Shown piece after piece: positions 18,582 to 27,563 of a DNA stretch of 64,000 nt (within the stretch, counting starts at the first letter, position 1; each line of letters begins with the position of its first letter). The position numbers and the translations under genes are program-made. Source of the stretch: an uncultured Pirellulaceae bacterium. Its GTDB lineage: Bacteria > Planctomycetota > Planctomycetia > Pirellulales > Pirellulaceae. The notes under the pieces are model-generated. The model had not been told where the DNA came from. It was given only the letters and a program-made list of their open reading frames with translations, and searched no databases. Location: the NCBI GenBank assembly GCA_905480235.1, contig CAJQPP010000025.1:30906-94905 (forward strand). Reading direction: 5' to 3'.

Positions 18582-19493
18582 ATGAAATCCAGGCAATTTT
18601 CATTTGACAATAGGTTGCGATGTGCACTGGTGGTGGTAGCTGCCAGTGCAGCAATGTCAGCAGGAACTTTGCTAGCCCAATCGCCCAACCCGCCGCTCGT
18701 CCAGCCGATCAAAGTAATGAGTTTTAATATTCGTTATGGAAAGGCAAACGACGGCGACAATCATTGGAACAAGCGACAAGCGCTGGTCTCTGAAACGATC
18801 CGCCTGTATGACCCGGATCTGTTGGGGCTGCAGGAAGCTTTGCCTTTTCAGTGCGCTTTTTTGCGCGAGCAATTTCCGGAACTAGAGTTTGTCGGTCGCG
18901 GGCGTGAAGTAGCTGCCGATCGTGGCGAGTTTTGCGCCATCATGTTTCGCCGTCAGAGATTTGAAAAATTGGACGAGGGACATTTTTGGTTAAGCGAAAC
19001 CCCGGAACAGCCCGGCAGTAAAAGCTGGGACTCCGCGCTGCCGCGCATGGTAACGTGGGTCCGTTTGCGGGATCGCAAAACCCAAACCGAAATGATTTTT
19101 GCCAATACCCATTACGATCACATGGGCCAGCAGGCTCGTCAGTTTAGTTCCCAAGTGATCCGGGATTGGTTGGGGAAATTTCGCGATTTACCTTTTGTGC
19201 TTACCGGAGATTTTAATTCTTCGATTGGCTCCCAGCCGTACCAGCGGCTGGTTCAAGGCGAAACGGGTGAGCGGCCTTTGGCAGACACTTTTCGCGTGAT
19301 TCATCCGCGAGCTGATTCGCAAGAAGGCACCTCCAGTCGCTGGACGGGTAATCGTGAAGGCGCGAGAATCGACTGGATCGTGCACTCGAGTGAATTTTCC
19401 ACGCTGAATGCGTCAATCGACTATCACAATGACCGCGGTCGATACCCTTCGGACCATTATCCTGTGCGTGCCACGATTCGTTACCAGAAGTAA
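18582..19493 (+). CDS. Secreted endonuclease/exonuclease/phosphatase family protein
   Basis: 303 residues with a signal peptide (VVVAASAAMSAGTLLAQ, about 17-34). The EEP fold is shown by MSFNIRYG, LGLQEAL (metal-binding Glu), NTHYDH, LTGDFNSS (Asp/Asn pair) and PSDHYPV (catalytic His near the end). Secreted members in this subgroup may act on phosphate esters or nucleic acids outside the cytoplasm; the substrate is unknown. Confidence 0.87.
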   Translation: MKSRQFSFDNRLRCALVVVAASAAMSAGTLLAQSPNPPLVQPIKVMSFNIRYGKANDGDNHWNKRQALVSETIRLYDPDLLGLQEALPFQCAFLREQFPELEFVGRGREVAADRGEFCAIMFRRQRFEKLDEGHFWLSETPEQPGSKSWDSALPRMVTWVRLRDRKTQTEMIFANTHYDHMGQQARQFSSQVIRDWLGKFRDLPFVLTGDFNSSIGSQPYQRLVQGETGERPLADTFRVIHPRADSQEGTSSRWTGNREGARIDWIVHSSEFSTLNASIDYHNDRGRYPSDHYPVRATIRYQK

Positions 19494-19538
19494 TCCTGCG
19501 ATCGAGACTTGGATCACCGATCCGGCATCGGGGGTCCG

Positions 19539-21470
19539 CTATTGCAGCGGCAGTTTCTTGGGTTCTGGAATGGTCTTGGTCCATTTGTAGATGATCAAAG
19601 GAGCCGTTTTGACATCGACAGTAATTTCCGGAGCCGAGAACCAGCGATAACGATTGACGCGTTGGCGGACGTTAGCATCTTTCCACAACTGCATTTTCCA
19701 GGCGGGTTCAACCTCTTGGCTGCCGACTGTTAATTCGAGCTCCTCAACACTTCCGTTACGGTCAATCAGCAAATTGAGTTTTTCATCGACTTCAGCGTCT
19801 TTGATGCGGTCATCCAAATCGCCTTTTAAGCGCTTTCCATTGACTGCCAGGACTTCGTCCTTCTTTTTCAATCCGGCTTCGCTGGCGGGGGAAGATTCTT
19901 CCTCTAACCCGATCCAAGGTTCCAGTTTGATCTTGGGCAGCAATGATTTATCGGCATTCTCTGGCAAAGTATCCCCGACTTGCATGGCCAGCCAATCTGC
20001 TACGGTCTGGAAATCGAGTTCGTCGGTCGAGTCAATAAATGACGTGAACCACGGGGTGAGATCCTGTTTGGCCAGTTCGCTGCAAACGCTACGAAAATCC
20101 GCTGGCAAGTAACCCGTTTCTGCGTATTGCTCGTACATCACTCGCATTGCGTCATCGAGGCTTTTTTGTCCTGCCGAGGCAGCTCGAATTTCCATATCGA
20201 GAAGGAACCCTGCCACAGCTCCCTTGCTGTAATAACTGACTTGCGTATCCCGAGAGTTTTCTTCCGGGCGATAAAACTTGATCCAAGCGTCATGCGAGCT
20301 ATCTCGTAGACTTTGTACCTTTCGTCCTTCTCGTCTTTGCACGCCCCGAATTTGGCGGGCCAGTATTTTTACGAATTCCTTGGGTTCCAATAAACCGCAA
20401 CGTACGAGCAACAGGTCTTCGTAATAACTGGTGATTCCCTCGGCCACCCATAAGCTGGGCGTATAGGCTTCGACCTCATAGTCGTATTGGACCAAGCTGC
20501 GAGGTCTTAACCGTCGAATATTCCAGGTATGAAAAAATTCGTGACTACACAGACTCAGCCAGTTGCGATAACTGCCTGGTCGTCTCATGGATCGTTGACC
20601 GGTCATCATGAGGCAGCAATGGTCATGTTCCAAACCGCCCCCGCTATCGTTTAGGACATTCAAAAAGTAGTACCGGTCGTAGGGAACGCAGCCCCAAAAA
20701 TCGTGATGGGCGGCAACCATTTTTTTCAAGTCGGCCGTCGCCTTTTCGCCATCCCAGTTTCCTTCGTCATTGACGTTGACCAGATAGTGAGGAACACCCG
20801 CTACCTCAAATGGATAGACCTCCACTAACCCTGCAACGAGCGGGCTGTCTACCAGCTCGTCAAAATTTTGGGCGACGTAGTGATTGGGATCATCATCGAT
20901 GGTGTGCATGCTTGAGGAAGATCCCGTCCATGCGTCGGGCAGGTCCAATTGAATTTTGTGAGGGTAACCGACTTGCTCGGGGATGGTCAAAAAAGTAGCC
21001 GCTCCGTTGAGCACGCAATAAGTATTGTCGGCAAAATTTGTGCGAACTGAGGCGTCCTTGCAAAACAGCCGATACGTCACCTGGAAAACATCGTGTGATC
21101 CGTTAGAAACCGTCCAGCGATTTTTTCTTGTTTTAATCATCGGCAGTGTTTCATCGCCGGCGGTGGCTGTGATGCGGTCGATGTGCTTGGCGTACTCGCG
21201 AACAAGATAAGAGCCGGGTGTCCAAGTCGCCATCATTAACTCGGTTTCTGGACCGGTGGCGTGGACCGTCATGGTGACCGTGACGTAGTGGTTATCTACG
21301 TCATTCAAATCGACTTGGTAAGCCGGTCCCTCTGGCAAAGCTGTGGGTGGTGCTTCTTGGGCCGAGAGGCTGGCAGTTGAGAATAAAGAAACTAAGCCGA
21401 TAACCGATAAGAGCTTTAACGCGCAGTGCATTTTGAATTTGTCAAAAGTTGAATTCGCTAAGGGTTTCAT
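19539..21470 (-). CDS. Secreted M61 family (glycyl) aminopeptidase with PDZ domain
   Basis: 643 residues from the ATG at 21470, chosen because it opens a signal peptide (ALKLLSVIGLVSLFSTASLSAQ) and has GAGG upstream; an ATG 12 bases earlier is also possible. The zinc site is HEFFH (His310, Glu311, His314), with the third ligand in WVAEGITSYYEDLLL. An N-terminal beta domain precedes it and a PDZ-like domain follows near 560 (AGLKKKDEVLAVNGKRLKG). M61 enzymes cleave N-terminal glycine or alanine from peptides. Likely periplasmic. Confidence 0.87.
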   Translation of the reverse strand: MKPLANSTFDKFKMHCALKLLSVIGLVSLFSTASLSAQEAPPTALPEGPAYQVDLNDVDNHYVTVTMTVHATGPETELMMATWTPGSYLVREYAKHIDRITATAGDETLPMIKTRKNRWTVSNGSHDVFQVTYRLFCKDASVRTNFADNTYCVLNGAATFLTIPEQVGYPHKIQLDLPDAWTGSSSSMHTIDDDPNHYVAQNFDELVDSPLVAGLVEVYPFEVAGVPHYLVNVNDEGNWDGEKATADLKKMVAAHHDFWGCVPYDRYYFLNVLNDSGGGLEHDHCCLMMTGQRSMRRPGSYRNWLSLCSHEFFHTWNIRRLRPRSLVQYDYEVEAYTPSLWVAEGITSYYEDLLLVRCGLLEPKEFVKILARQIRGVQRREGRKVQSLRDSSHDAWIKFYRPEENSRDTQVSYYSKGAVAGFLLDMEIRAASAGQKSLDDAMRVMYEQYAETGYLPADFRSVCSELAKQDLTPWFTSFIDSTDELDFQTVADWLAMQVGDTLPENADKSLLPKIKLEPWIGLEEESSPASEAGLKKKDEVLAVNGKRLKGDLDDRIKDAEVDEKLNLLIDRNGSVEELELTVGSQEVEPAWKMQLWKDANVRQRVNRYRWFSAPEITVDVKTAPLIIYKWTKTIPEPKKLPLQ

Positions 21471-21634
21471 AGGAGACCTCATTTTACCATGAGCCGGGGG
21501 TTGGCTGCGAGAAATTGGGGGTTCTGGTCCCTGAATTCGTGGTCCGACAGGAATCCCCGGCTTCCACGATTGCCCCACGCCTGCGTTTGGTAACAATGAC
21601 ACCAGATTTAACGTCTTGGTGAGAGGTTTTTGCA

Positions 21635-22933
21635 TTGAATCGTCCATTGAATCGGATCGCGATATTGTTGCTGGTTGCCGCGTCTAGTTTGCTGACGCCG
21701 GAATTTTTACCGGCCCAAATTGACGTCGAGGCCATTCAGGCCCGCGGTCTTATAGTATCTCAAAGTCCCCACCTGACTCTCATTACCGACGTGCGGGACC
21801 GCGCCGATGTGGCAGAATTCAATGATGTATTTGAATCCGCCATCCAGCAGTGGTGTCGTTATTTTCAGGTTCCGCAAGAAGCGGTCAAAGATTGGCACCT
21901 CACCGGTTGCATCATTCGAGACCCAAATCAGACGCAGGTGTTTGCTGACGCGGGGTTGTTTCCGGACAACTTGCCGCCTTTTCCGGCAGGCTATCAACAG
22001 GGCTCCATGTTCTGGGTCTTCCTGCAGGATGGTGATTACTACACCCGGCATTTATTAATTCACGAAGGCACGCATGCTTTTATGGAAAAGTTCCTCGGAG
22101 GTTATGGCGCTCCATGGTATTCCGAGGGGATTGCTGAGTTACTAGGACTTCATCGTTGGCAAGATCAACAACTGAGCATCAAACACCAAGTCAAAACCAG
22201 TGACGAAGTTCCTTTTTGGGGTCGGGTGAAATTGATCCGCAAAGCTCACGAAGCGGACCAGGGAAAAACCCTCAACGAGGTTTTGGAAATGGAGAATCGG
22301 AGTTTTCGAAAAGTGGACGCCTATGGCTGGGCATGGGCCGTCTGTCAGTTTCTAGATCAACATCCGGAATATCAAAAACGATTTCGAAAACTACCTGCGA
22401 TCGCTAATTTGCGACCCTCGGAATTTAACCAAAAATTTCGTGAAGTGATGGGAGAGCAATGGCCTGAAGCGGCTCAGGAATGGTTGAATCTCGTTACGGA
22501 AATGGAATATGGTTACGACGTGGCGGGCGCGACACCGATTCCCCTTTCCAGTACTGCGACGACAGAGGGAGGGACACGATTTGACTTGGCAGTCAACCGT
22601 GGCTGGCAAGAAACAGGTATCCTGGTAGAGCCAAGCGACCGGTTTCGGGTCACGGCTGACGGCATGTATCGCGTCAAGTTGGATGACCAAGCCTGGCCCT
22701 GCGACGCGGGTGGAATCACCCTCGAATATTACGCCGGCCGACCTCTAGGACGTCTAATTGCCGCAATTCGAACACCCGAGAACGATTTTCTCAAAATCAT
22801 GGACGTGGGGCTCGCACGGGAGATCACTTGCGATTCCAAAGGGCAGCTTTTATTCCGCATAAACGAGTCTCCTGCCGCTTGGGCCGACAATCAGGGTCAA
22901 TTGAAAGTAATTGTCCAAACGCTTTCAGATTGA
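21635..22933 (+). CDS. Secreted protein with HExxH metallopeptidase-like motif
   Basis: 432 residues with a signal peptide (IAILLLVAASSLLTPEFLPAQ). A gluzincin-like motif HEGTH (His143-His147) lies in LLIHEGTHAFMEKF, with a downstream YSEGIAELLG that could give the third ligand. A C-terminal domain (about 320-432, ILVEPSDRFRVTADGMYR) resembles the small carbohydrate-binding beta domains found in secreted planctomycete proteins, but I cannot name it. The start is TTG at 21635, with GAGAGG upstream; it overlaps the non-coding upstream part of the divergent M61 gene. Confidence 0.7.
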   Translation: MNRPLNRIAILLLVAASSLLTPEFLPAQIDVEAIQARGLIVSQSPHLTLITDVRDRADVAEFNDVFESAIQQWCRYFQVPQEAVKDWHLTGCIIRDPNQTQVFADAGLFPDNLPPFPAGYQQGSMFWVFLQDGDYYTRHLLIHEGTHAFMEKFLGGYGAPWYSEGIAELLGLHRWQDQQLSIKHQVKTSDEVPFWGRVKLIRKAHEADQGKTLNEVLEMENRSFRKVDAYGWAWAVCQFLDQHPEYQKRFRKLPAIANLRPSEFNQKFREVMGEQWPEAAQEWLNLVTEMEYGYDVAGATPIPLSSTATTEGGTRFDLAVNRGWQETGILVEPSDRFRVTADGMYRVKLDDQAWPCDAGGITLEYYAGRPLGRLIAAIRTPENDFLKIMDVGLAREITCDSKGQLLFRINESPAAWADNQGQLKVIVQTLSD

Positions 22934-23104
22934 CGAAACCCTACTGCATTGACCACAATACGCCTCGCAGGGCGAAGGTGATAGAGTCGAGACGGGGCGG
23001 ATTTCAAAAGCCCGACCCATCCCACTGTCGAGTTACCTCTGCGGGGCCATACCTGATGGCCTGTGAAATTTCCATCGGGATCCATACCACACGTTGAGGC
23101 ACGA

Positions 23105-24355
23105 ATGAACTTCTTGAACTCTCTCGATCCAGAATTGAATGCTCACATCATCTCGGAATCCCAGCGGCAGCAGGATGGCCTGGAGATGATCGCCAGTGAA
23201 AACTACACCAGCCCCGCCGTGATGGAAGCGGCCGGAAGTATCCTCACGAACAAATATGCGGAGGGCTATCCCGGTCGTCGTTATTACGGCGGTTGCGAGT
23301 TTGTCGATGAGATCGAAGACTTGGCTCGGGATCGAGCTACTGAGTTGTTCGGTGCCGAATTCGCCAACGTCCAACCCCATTCCGGGTCCCAAGCCAATCA
23401 GGCGGTTTATTTGACGCTGGTAGAACCAGGCGATGCCATTCTCGGCTTCGATCTGGCGCATGGCGGCCATCTGACCCACGGCATGCACCTTAATCTGTCC
23501 GGCAAGCTATACAATTTTCAACACTATGGCGTGACCGAAGATACGAACACCATCGATTTCGACCAGGTAGCGCGGCTCGCCAAAGAACACAAACCCAAAT
23601 TGATCGTCGCCGGAGCGAGTGCTTACCCTCGTGAGATTGATCACGTCAAGTTTCGCGAGATATGTGATGAGGTGGGCGCCACATTGTTCGTTGACATGTC
23701 ACACTACGCGGGCTTGGTTGCCGGTGGTCAGCATAACAATCCTGTGGAGGTTGCCGATTTCGTAACCACGACGACCCATAAGACGTTGCGGGGTCCTCGT
23801 GGAGGATTGATTCTGTGCAAGAAAGCCGCCGCCAAGAATATTAACCGGTCGGTATTTCCCGGCATGCAAGGTGGGCCGCTGATGCACGTCATCGCTGGCA
23901 AGGCAGTCTGCTTCCATGAAGCATTGCAACCCGAGTTTCGCACCTATGCCAAACAAGTGGTGGACAATGCCAAAGCTCTGTCCGAAGAATTGATGCGCGG
24001 AGGACTGCGGTTATTGAGCGGTGGAACCGATAACCACTTGATGCTGGTCGATGTTACTGCGGTTGGATCAACCGGTAAGATCGCGGAAAAATCGCTAGAA
24101 GCTTGCGGCGTCACGGTCAATATGAACATGATCCCCTACGACAAACGAAAGCCCATGGATCCCAGTGGTATCCGCATTGGGACTCCTGCGTTGACGACAC
24201 GAGGCATGGGCGTTGGACAAATGCGAGATATCGGGGAGTGGATTGTAGCCGCGGTAAAAGACCCCGATAATGAGCAAAAATTAGAGAGCATTCGAGGCCA
24301 AGTCTCGGATCTTTGCTCGCAATTCCCAGTGCCCGCCGCAGCAATCACCGTCTAG
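23105..24355 (+). CDS. glyA: Serine hydroxymethyltransferase
   Basis: 416 residues, the standard length. N-terminal substrate region [33 protein letters not shown], and PLP lysine Lys226 in [13 protein letters not shown]. It interconverts serine and glycine while charging tetrahydrofolate with a one-carbon unit, in the cytoplasm. The ATG at 23105 has GAGG upstream and matches the family start. Confidence 0.95.
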   Translation: MNFLNSLDPELNAHIISESQRQQDGLEMIASENYTSPAVMEAAGSILTNKYAEGYPGRRYYGGCEFVDEIEDLARDRATELFGAEFANVQPHSGSQANQAVYLTLVEPGDAILGFDLAHGGHLTHGMHLNLSGKLYNFQHYGVTEDTNTIDFDQVARLAKEHKPKLIVAGASAYPREIDHVKFREICDEVGATLFVDMSHYAGLVAGGQHNNPVEVADFVTTTTHKTLRGPRGGLILCKKAAAKNINRSVFPGMQGGPLMHVIAGKAVCFHEALQPEFRTYAKQVVDNAKALSEELMRGGLRLLSGGTDNHLMLVDVTAVGSTGKIAEKSLEACGVTVNMNMIPYDKRKPMDPSGIRIGTPALTTRGMGVGQMRDIGEWIVAAVKDPDNEQKLESIRGQVSDLCSQFPVPAAAITV

Positions 24356-24370
24356 ACGAAAAAGGAAACG

Positions 24371-24568
24371 ATGCAAAAGCGATTAGAAGGATTGCTACGG
24401 GATACTTGGTGGCTTTGGTTGGCGTTTATCGTGATCGCCATCGTTATGTCCATTCTGGTCAGCTTAGTATTTTTGGTGACGTTCCCAATATTGGTCGTCT
24501 CATTCTTTTACTACGCAGGTATTCGTTACGACGACGACGGAAACCACAAAGAAAGTGGGCCTGCTTAG
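24371..24568 (+). CDS. Small membrane protein downstream of glyA
   Basis: 65 residues, starting 15 bases after glyA with a good ribosome binding site (AAAGGAAACG). A single long hydrophobic stretch (about 14-48, WWLWLAFIVIAIVMSILVS then FLVTFPILVVSFFYY) could form one or two membrane helices, followed by an acidic C-terminus (YDDDGNHKES). No family recognised. The spacing suggests co-transcription with glyA. Confidence 0.65.
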   Translation: MQKRLEGLLRDTWWLWLAFIVIAIVMSILVSLVFLVTFPILVVSFFYYAGIRYDDDGNHKESGPA

Positions 24569-24612
24569 CAGGCCTGCTCGGCAGCCAAAATTAGTGACCC
24601 GCCCAAAGCTGG

Positions 24613-25050
24613 TTACGGCGTCTCGCGGTCGCACTCGGCACCGATCAATCGGCACCAATCCCATTCGCTGCTGGCCCAAGTCATTGCGGCCAGAGTCAGT
24701 AATAGAATTAGCGAAGCGATGGAAAAAGGGTGCACGCGTGGAGGTTCGTGTGGCAACGTTAAAACATGAACGTTGTTTTGCGATCGCATAGGCACTTGTT
24801 GCCACCCCTCAGGCGTTTTCTGCCAAGTGTGATTGGCATCTGCCGGAATTTCCTGTTGGTACAAACGATAAGCGGCCAAGCGAGCCGGAACGATGCTTTT
24901 TTTTCGTGAGGCGGACGAAAATATCGTCGTAGGAGATCCATCTCGGTTTTGAACGGTGTCGTTCTCTTGCGCCGTGCCGACGGATGGAAGGCTCCAACCA
25001 AGGACGATGGTGGTGATGAGTAAAACAGCAATTTGAAAAGAAGTATTCAT
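24613..25050 (-). CDS. Hypothetical protein with signal peptide and C-terminal membrane helix
   Basis: 145 residues from the ATG at 25050 (opens the signal peptide TSFQIAVLLITTIVLGWSLPSVGTAQ; the open frame extends 57 bases more). A polar middle with a tryptophan-containing part (TWQKTPEGWQQVP) is followed by one membrane helix (FSIASLILLLTLAAMTW) and a short tail. Topology predicts a periplasmic domain anchored at its C-terminus. The function is unknown. Confidence 0.6.
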   Translation of the reverse strand: MNTSFQIAVLLITTIVLGWSLPSVGTAQENDTVQNRDGSPTTIFSSASRKKSIVPARLAAYRLYQQEIPADANHTWQKTPEGWQQVPMRSQNNVHVLTLPHEPPRVHPFSIASLILLLTLAAMTWASSEWDWCRLIGAECDRETP

Positions 25051-25306
25051 CGGCTGAGCTTTTGAATCGGTACGATTTGAATTATTCATGCCAAACGAAT
25101 AATGCAAAAGCTATGCCAATGTCACGTGTGCGGTCTGTCATGGTTATCCGGCCTGATTTGCGTGCCGCAGACGCTTTCTTGGATAAAAATCGCAACAGTC
25201 CTTATTTTGGTGTCGCAATTGGTCAACATCCGCTGCAGGCTCGATAATGTAAGAAGGTGGCGTCATGTCACTAACCCTGTGATTGATTGCCAACGGAAAA
25301 TCAGAC

Positions 25307-25870
25307 ATGAGCTCTCAACAAACAAAACGTAACCGGCGCTTGTTTCGCCAGGCCGAAGGCTTTCTTGAGTTGGCGACACTTTTCGATGATCGGTTTCCGT
25401 TGAGCGTGGAAGGTAAATCTAATTTGGCAGAGCAGTGCCTCGCCACGTTGGCGCAAATCCAAGAGGCCGGGATGCGGGAATTTCGAGTTTTCTATCTCAA
25501 AGGCCAGGCCTTGCGGCTGGCAGAGCGGTACTCCGAAGCGATCGATGCACTCGAACGTGCTTTCGAACTTGATTCCTCCAACATTCACACCTGTCTCGCT
25601 CTGGCGTGGTGCTTTAAACGGTGTGACCAAATCACCTTAGCGGTGGACACCATGCACGAAGCTCTGTCGATTGATCAAGAAAGCGGAATTGTGCAGTACA
25701 ACTTGGCCTGTTATCTGGCCCTGTTAAACAAACCGGAAACGTCCTTGATCCACTTGGCCAGAGCGATCCAAATTGACTCGCAGTACCGAGAGCTTGCGCA
25801 AGAGGAATCAGATTTTGATCTGATACGGGATGATCCGGATTTTCAGGCGAAAACGGCTGCCGCACTTTAG
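25307..25870 (+). CDS. TPR-repeat protein
   Basis: 187 residues, no signal peptide. Tetratricopeptide-type helices are seen from about 60 (KGQALRLAERYSEAIDALERAFELD, ALAWCFKRCDQITLAVDTMHEALSID, NLACYLALLNKPETSLIHLARAIQID). The ATG at 25307 was chosen because of the CGGAAAA just upstream; a TTG 24 bases earlier is in frame. Likely a cytoplasmic protein-interaction adaptor; the partner is unknown. Confidence 0.75.
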   Translation: MSSQQTKRNRRLFRQAEGFLELATLFDDRFPLSVEGKSNLAEQCLATLAQIQEAGMREFRVFYLKGQALRLAERYSEAIDALERAFELDSSNIHTCLALAWCFKRCDQITLAVDTMHEALSIDQESGIVQYNLACYLALLNKPETSLIHLARAIQIDSQYRELAQEESDFDLIRDDPDFQAKTAAAL

Positions 25871-25982
25871 AGAATTTCGATCGGCTGCTTCGCAATGCGT
25901 CTTAAATAAGCCAAGCCGCTTTTCCGGCGGGCATTTTTCACCGATACTTGGGGATTCCCAATACCCTCAACGCGTGATCACC

Positions 25983-26459
25983 ATGATGAAATTTCTCCCC
26001 ATCTGTCTGTTTGTATTGACCTTGCCGTTCCTTAATCGAGTTCCGATTTCGCATCCGGTAACACCGATTCAAGAAGAAACGCCAGCGGCAGATCCTTTCC
26101 AACCGGTCGACAATATGCACCATTTTATGGAGTATATTTCGGAACCCAGTTACAAGGGATTAAAGGCTGCGTTGGCAACGCAACCGAAAGGTCGCAAAGG
26201 CTGGAGCCCAATCAAGAGTGGCGCCTTGATTCTGGCAGAGACCAGCGCTTTAGTAGCGGAACGCGTTCCCGAAGGAGCGGACGCGGAAAAGACCAAGCAA
26301 TGGAAACAAATATCCCTGGATGTTTATAACGCGGGCAAGGCCCTATATGGTTCCGTGGGCGATTATGAACAAGCGAAAAAGCACTACAGCGTCATGATCG
26401 ATAACTGTAACCGCTGTCATCAGACATTTGCCGATGGTAAGTACCAGCTAACAAAGTAA
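25983..26459 (+). CDS. Secreted cytochrome c-like protein
   Basis: 158 residues with a signal peptide (MMKFLPICLFVLTLPFLNRVP). A single haem c motif, CNRCH, lies near the C-terminus (about residues 144-148) after a mainly helical region, the arrangement of cytochrome c' and related four-helix haem proteins. The C-terminal CxxCH placement supports that class. Likely periplasmic electron carrier or gas-binding protein. The longer open frame upstream lacks similarity. Confidence 0.75.
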   Translation: MMKFLPICLFVLTLPFLNRVPISHPVTPIQEETPAADPFQPVDNMHHFMEYISEPSYKGLKAALATQPKGRKGWSPIKSGALILAETSALVAERVPEGADAEKTKQWKQISLDVYNAGKALYGSVGDYEQAKKHYSVMIDNCNRCHQTFADGKYQLTK

Positions 26460-26875
26460 CGGACCGCTTTGATCGAGTGATGTTAGACGCGCCTTGCAGT
26501 AGCGCAGCGAGGATGCGATTCGCCGAACCCGACTCCGGTAAATCCTCGAGCCTGCGAAAAATCCGCGAGCAATCGCGAAAGCAAACGGGATTGATCGCAT
26601 CCGCCTTTCAAACACTTCAACCCGGGGGAACGATGTTGTATTGCGCCTGTAGTTTTGCCCCAGAAGAAAATGAAGCGGTAGTAAATACTCTGTTAAACCC
26701 GTTTGGCGAGCAGGCGGAACTACTGGAAATAGAAATGCCTATTCAGCACTGGCAGCCAGGCTTGGAGCTTTTCGAGGGCCAGACCTTTGATCCCACGATT
26801 AAACACTGCCGCCGGATCCTTCCCAACGAATGCTTTGACGGGTTCTTTATGGCGAAAATTCGCAAGGCCGATTAA
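26441..26875 (+). pseudogene. 5'-truncated RsmB/RsmF-type RNA cytosine-C5 methyltransferase remnant
   Basis: The frame is open from 26441 and keeps the family's motif FDRVMLDAPCSS, then LQPGGTMLYCACSFAPEENEAVV with the catalytic-type Cys, and a C-terminal CFDGFFMAKI strand. Family proteins need about 200 more residues in front, including the SAM-binding glycine loop; here that space is occupied by the cytochrome-like gene in another frame, and a stop lies at 26438-26440. The region between the two motifs also lacks the usual sequence. I read it as the 3' remnant of a broken gene. A short protein from GTG 26477 could be made but should lack SAM binding. Confidence 0.7.
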
Positions 26876-26893
26876 TACAGGTGCACAGACTTA

Positions 26894-27427
26894 CTAACTC
26901 TGCTGGCCCAATCGCTGCCGTATAATTTCCAGATGATAGGCAACATGCCCACCCATGATGAACAGGTTGGCGTTGGCGGATACCGGGTAATCCGATGCCG
27001 TCCCGACATTGGCCAGAGAAGCACTGGTTAATCGTTTAGCGAGCAACACATTGGCGCGACGCAAATTTCCAAATTCGGCTAACAGCTCGCTCATCGAAAC
27101 CGCTTCGTAATCCAGGTTTTCCACGTAGGAGATGTGTTCCATGCCAGGATTGGGGGTGGGATCGTTGACAGCGATGCGCAATACGCGGGTCCCAAAAATT
27201 CGCTCACAATCGATCAGGTGACCCATCAGTTGCTTCAACGTCCATGTGTACGGGGGATGAAGTCGACTGTCTTCTCCAGGTGGTAAATCACCCATGAGGT
27301 CAACCAGTGTGTCGGCCTGTTGAGCAAACGCATTGAGGAAGTCTTGCGGTTGAAACCGGCTCACGTAGGTTTCATAAAATTCACCATAGTCGCCTGGCGT
27401 GGGAGGGCTGAACGGGGTGGTTGGCAT
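26894..27427 (-). CDS. DinB-like (YfiT/DfsB-type) metal-dependent protein
   Basis: 177 residues. The DinB four-helix fold is suggested by WTLKQLMGHLIDCERIFGTR (first His ligand) and the C-terminal GGHVAYHLEIIRQRL with two more histidines at the usual H-x3-H spacing. Members include bacillithiol-dependent transferases and many uncharacterised enzymes. Cytoplasmic; the function here is open. Confidence 0.78.
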   Translation of the reverse strand: MPTTPFSPPTPGDYGEFYETYVSRFQPQDFLNAFAQQADTLVDLMGDLPPGEDSRLHPPYTWTLKQLMGHLIDCERIFGTRVLRIAVNDPTPNPGMEHISYVENLDYEAVSMSELLAEFGNLRRANVLLAKRLTSASLANVGTASDYPVSANANLFIMGGHVAYHLEIIRQRLGQQS

Positions 27428-27563
27428 ACTGGATTCTCTTCAGGCAATGGGATTTAGCAGGCGGTTATCGAGGAGCTTAAGGCACCAAAGTATTCGCATC
27501 CAATTCACCCCGCAAGTTCATTCCGTCTTAAACGCGTTCACACACCGGCTGGGGAGTGGTGCT

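Noticed and set aside
24558..24574. GGCCTGC/GCAGGCC inverted repeat across the stop codon of the small membrane protein
   Set aside because: Seven-base stem with no T-run on either strand, so not counted as a terminator.
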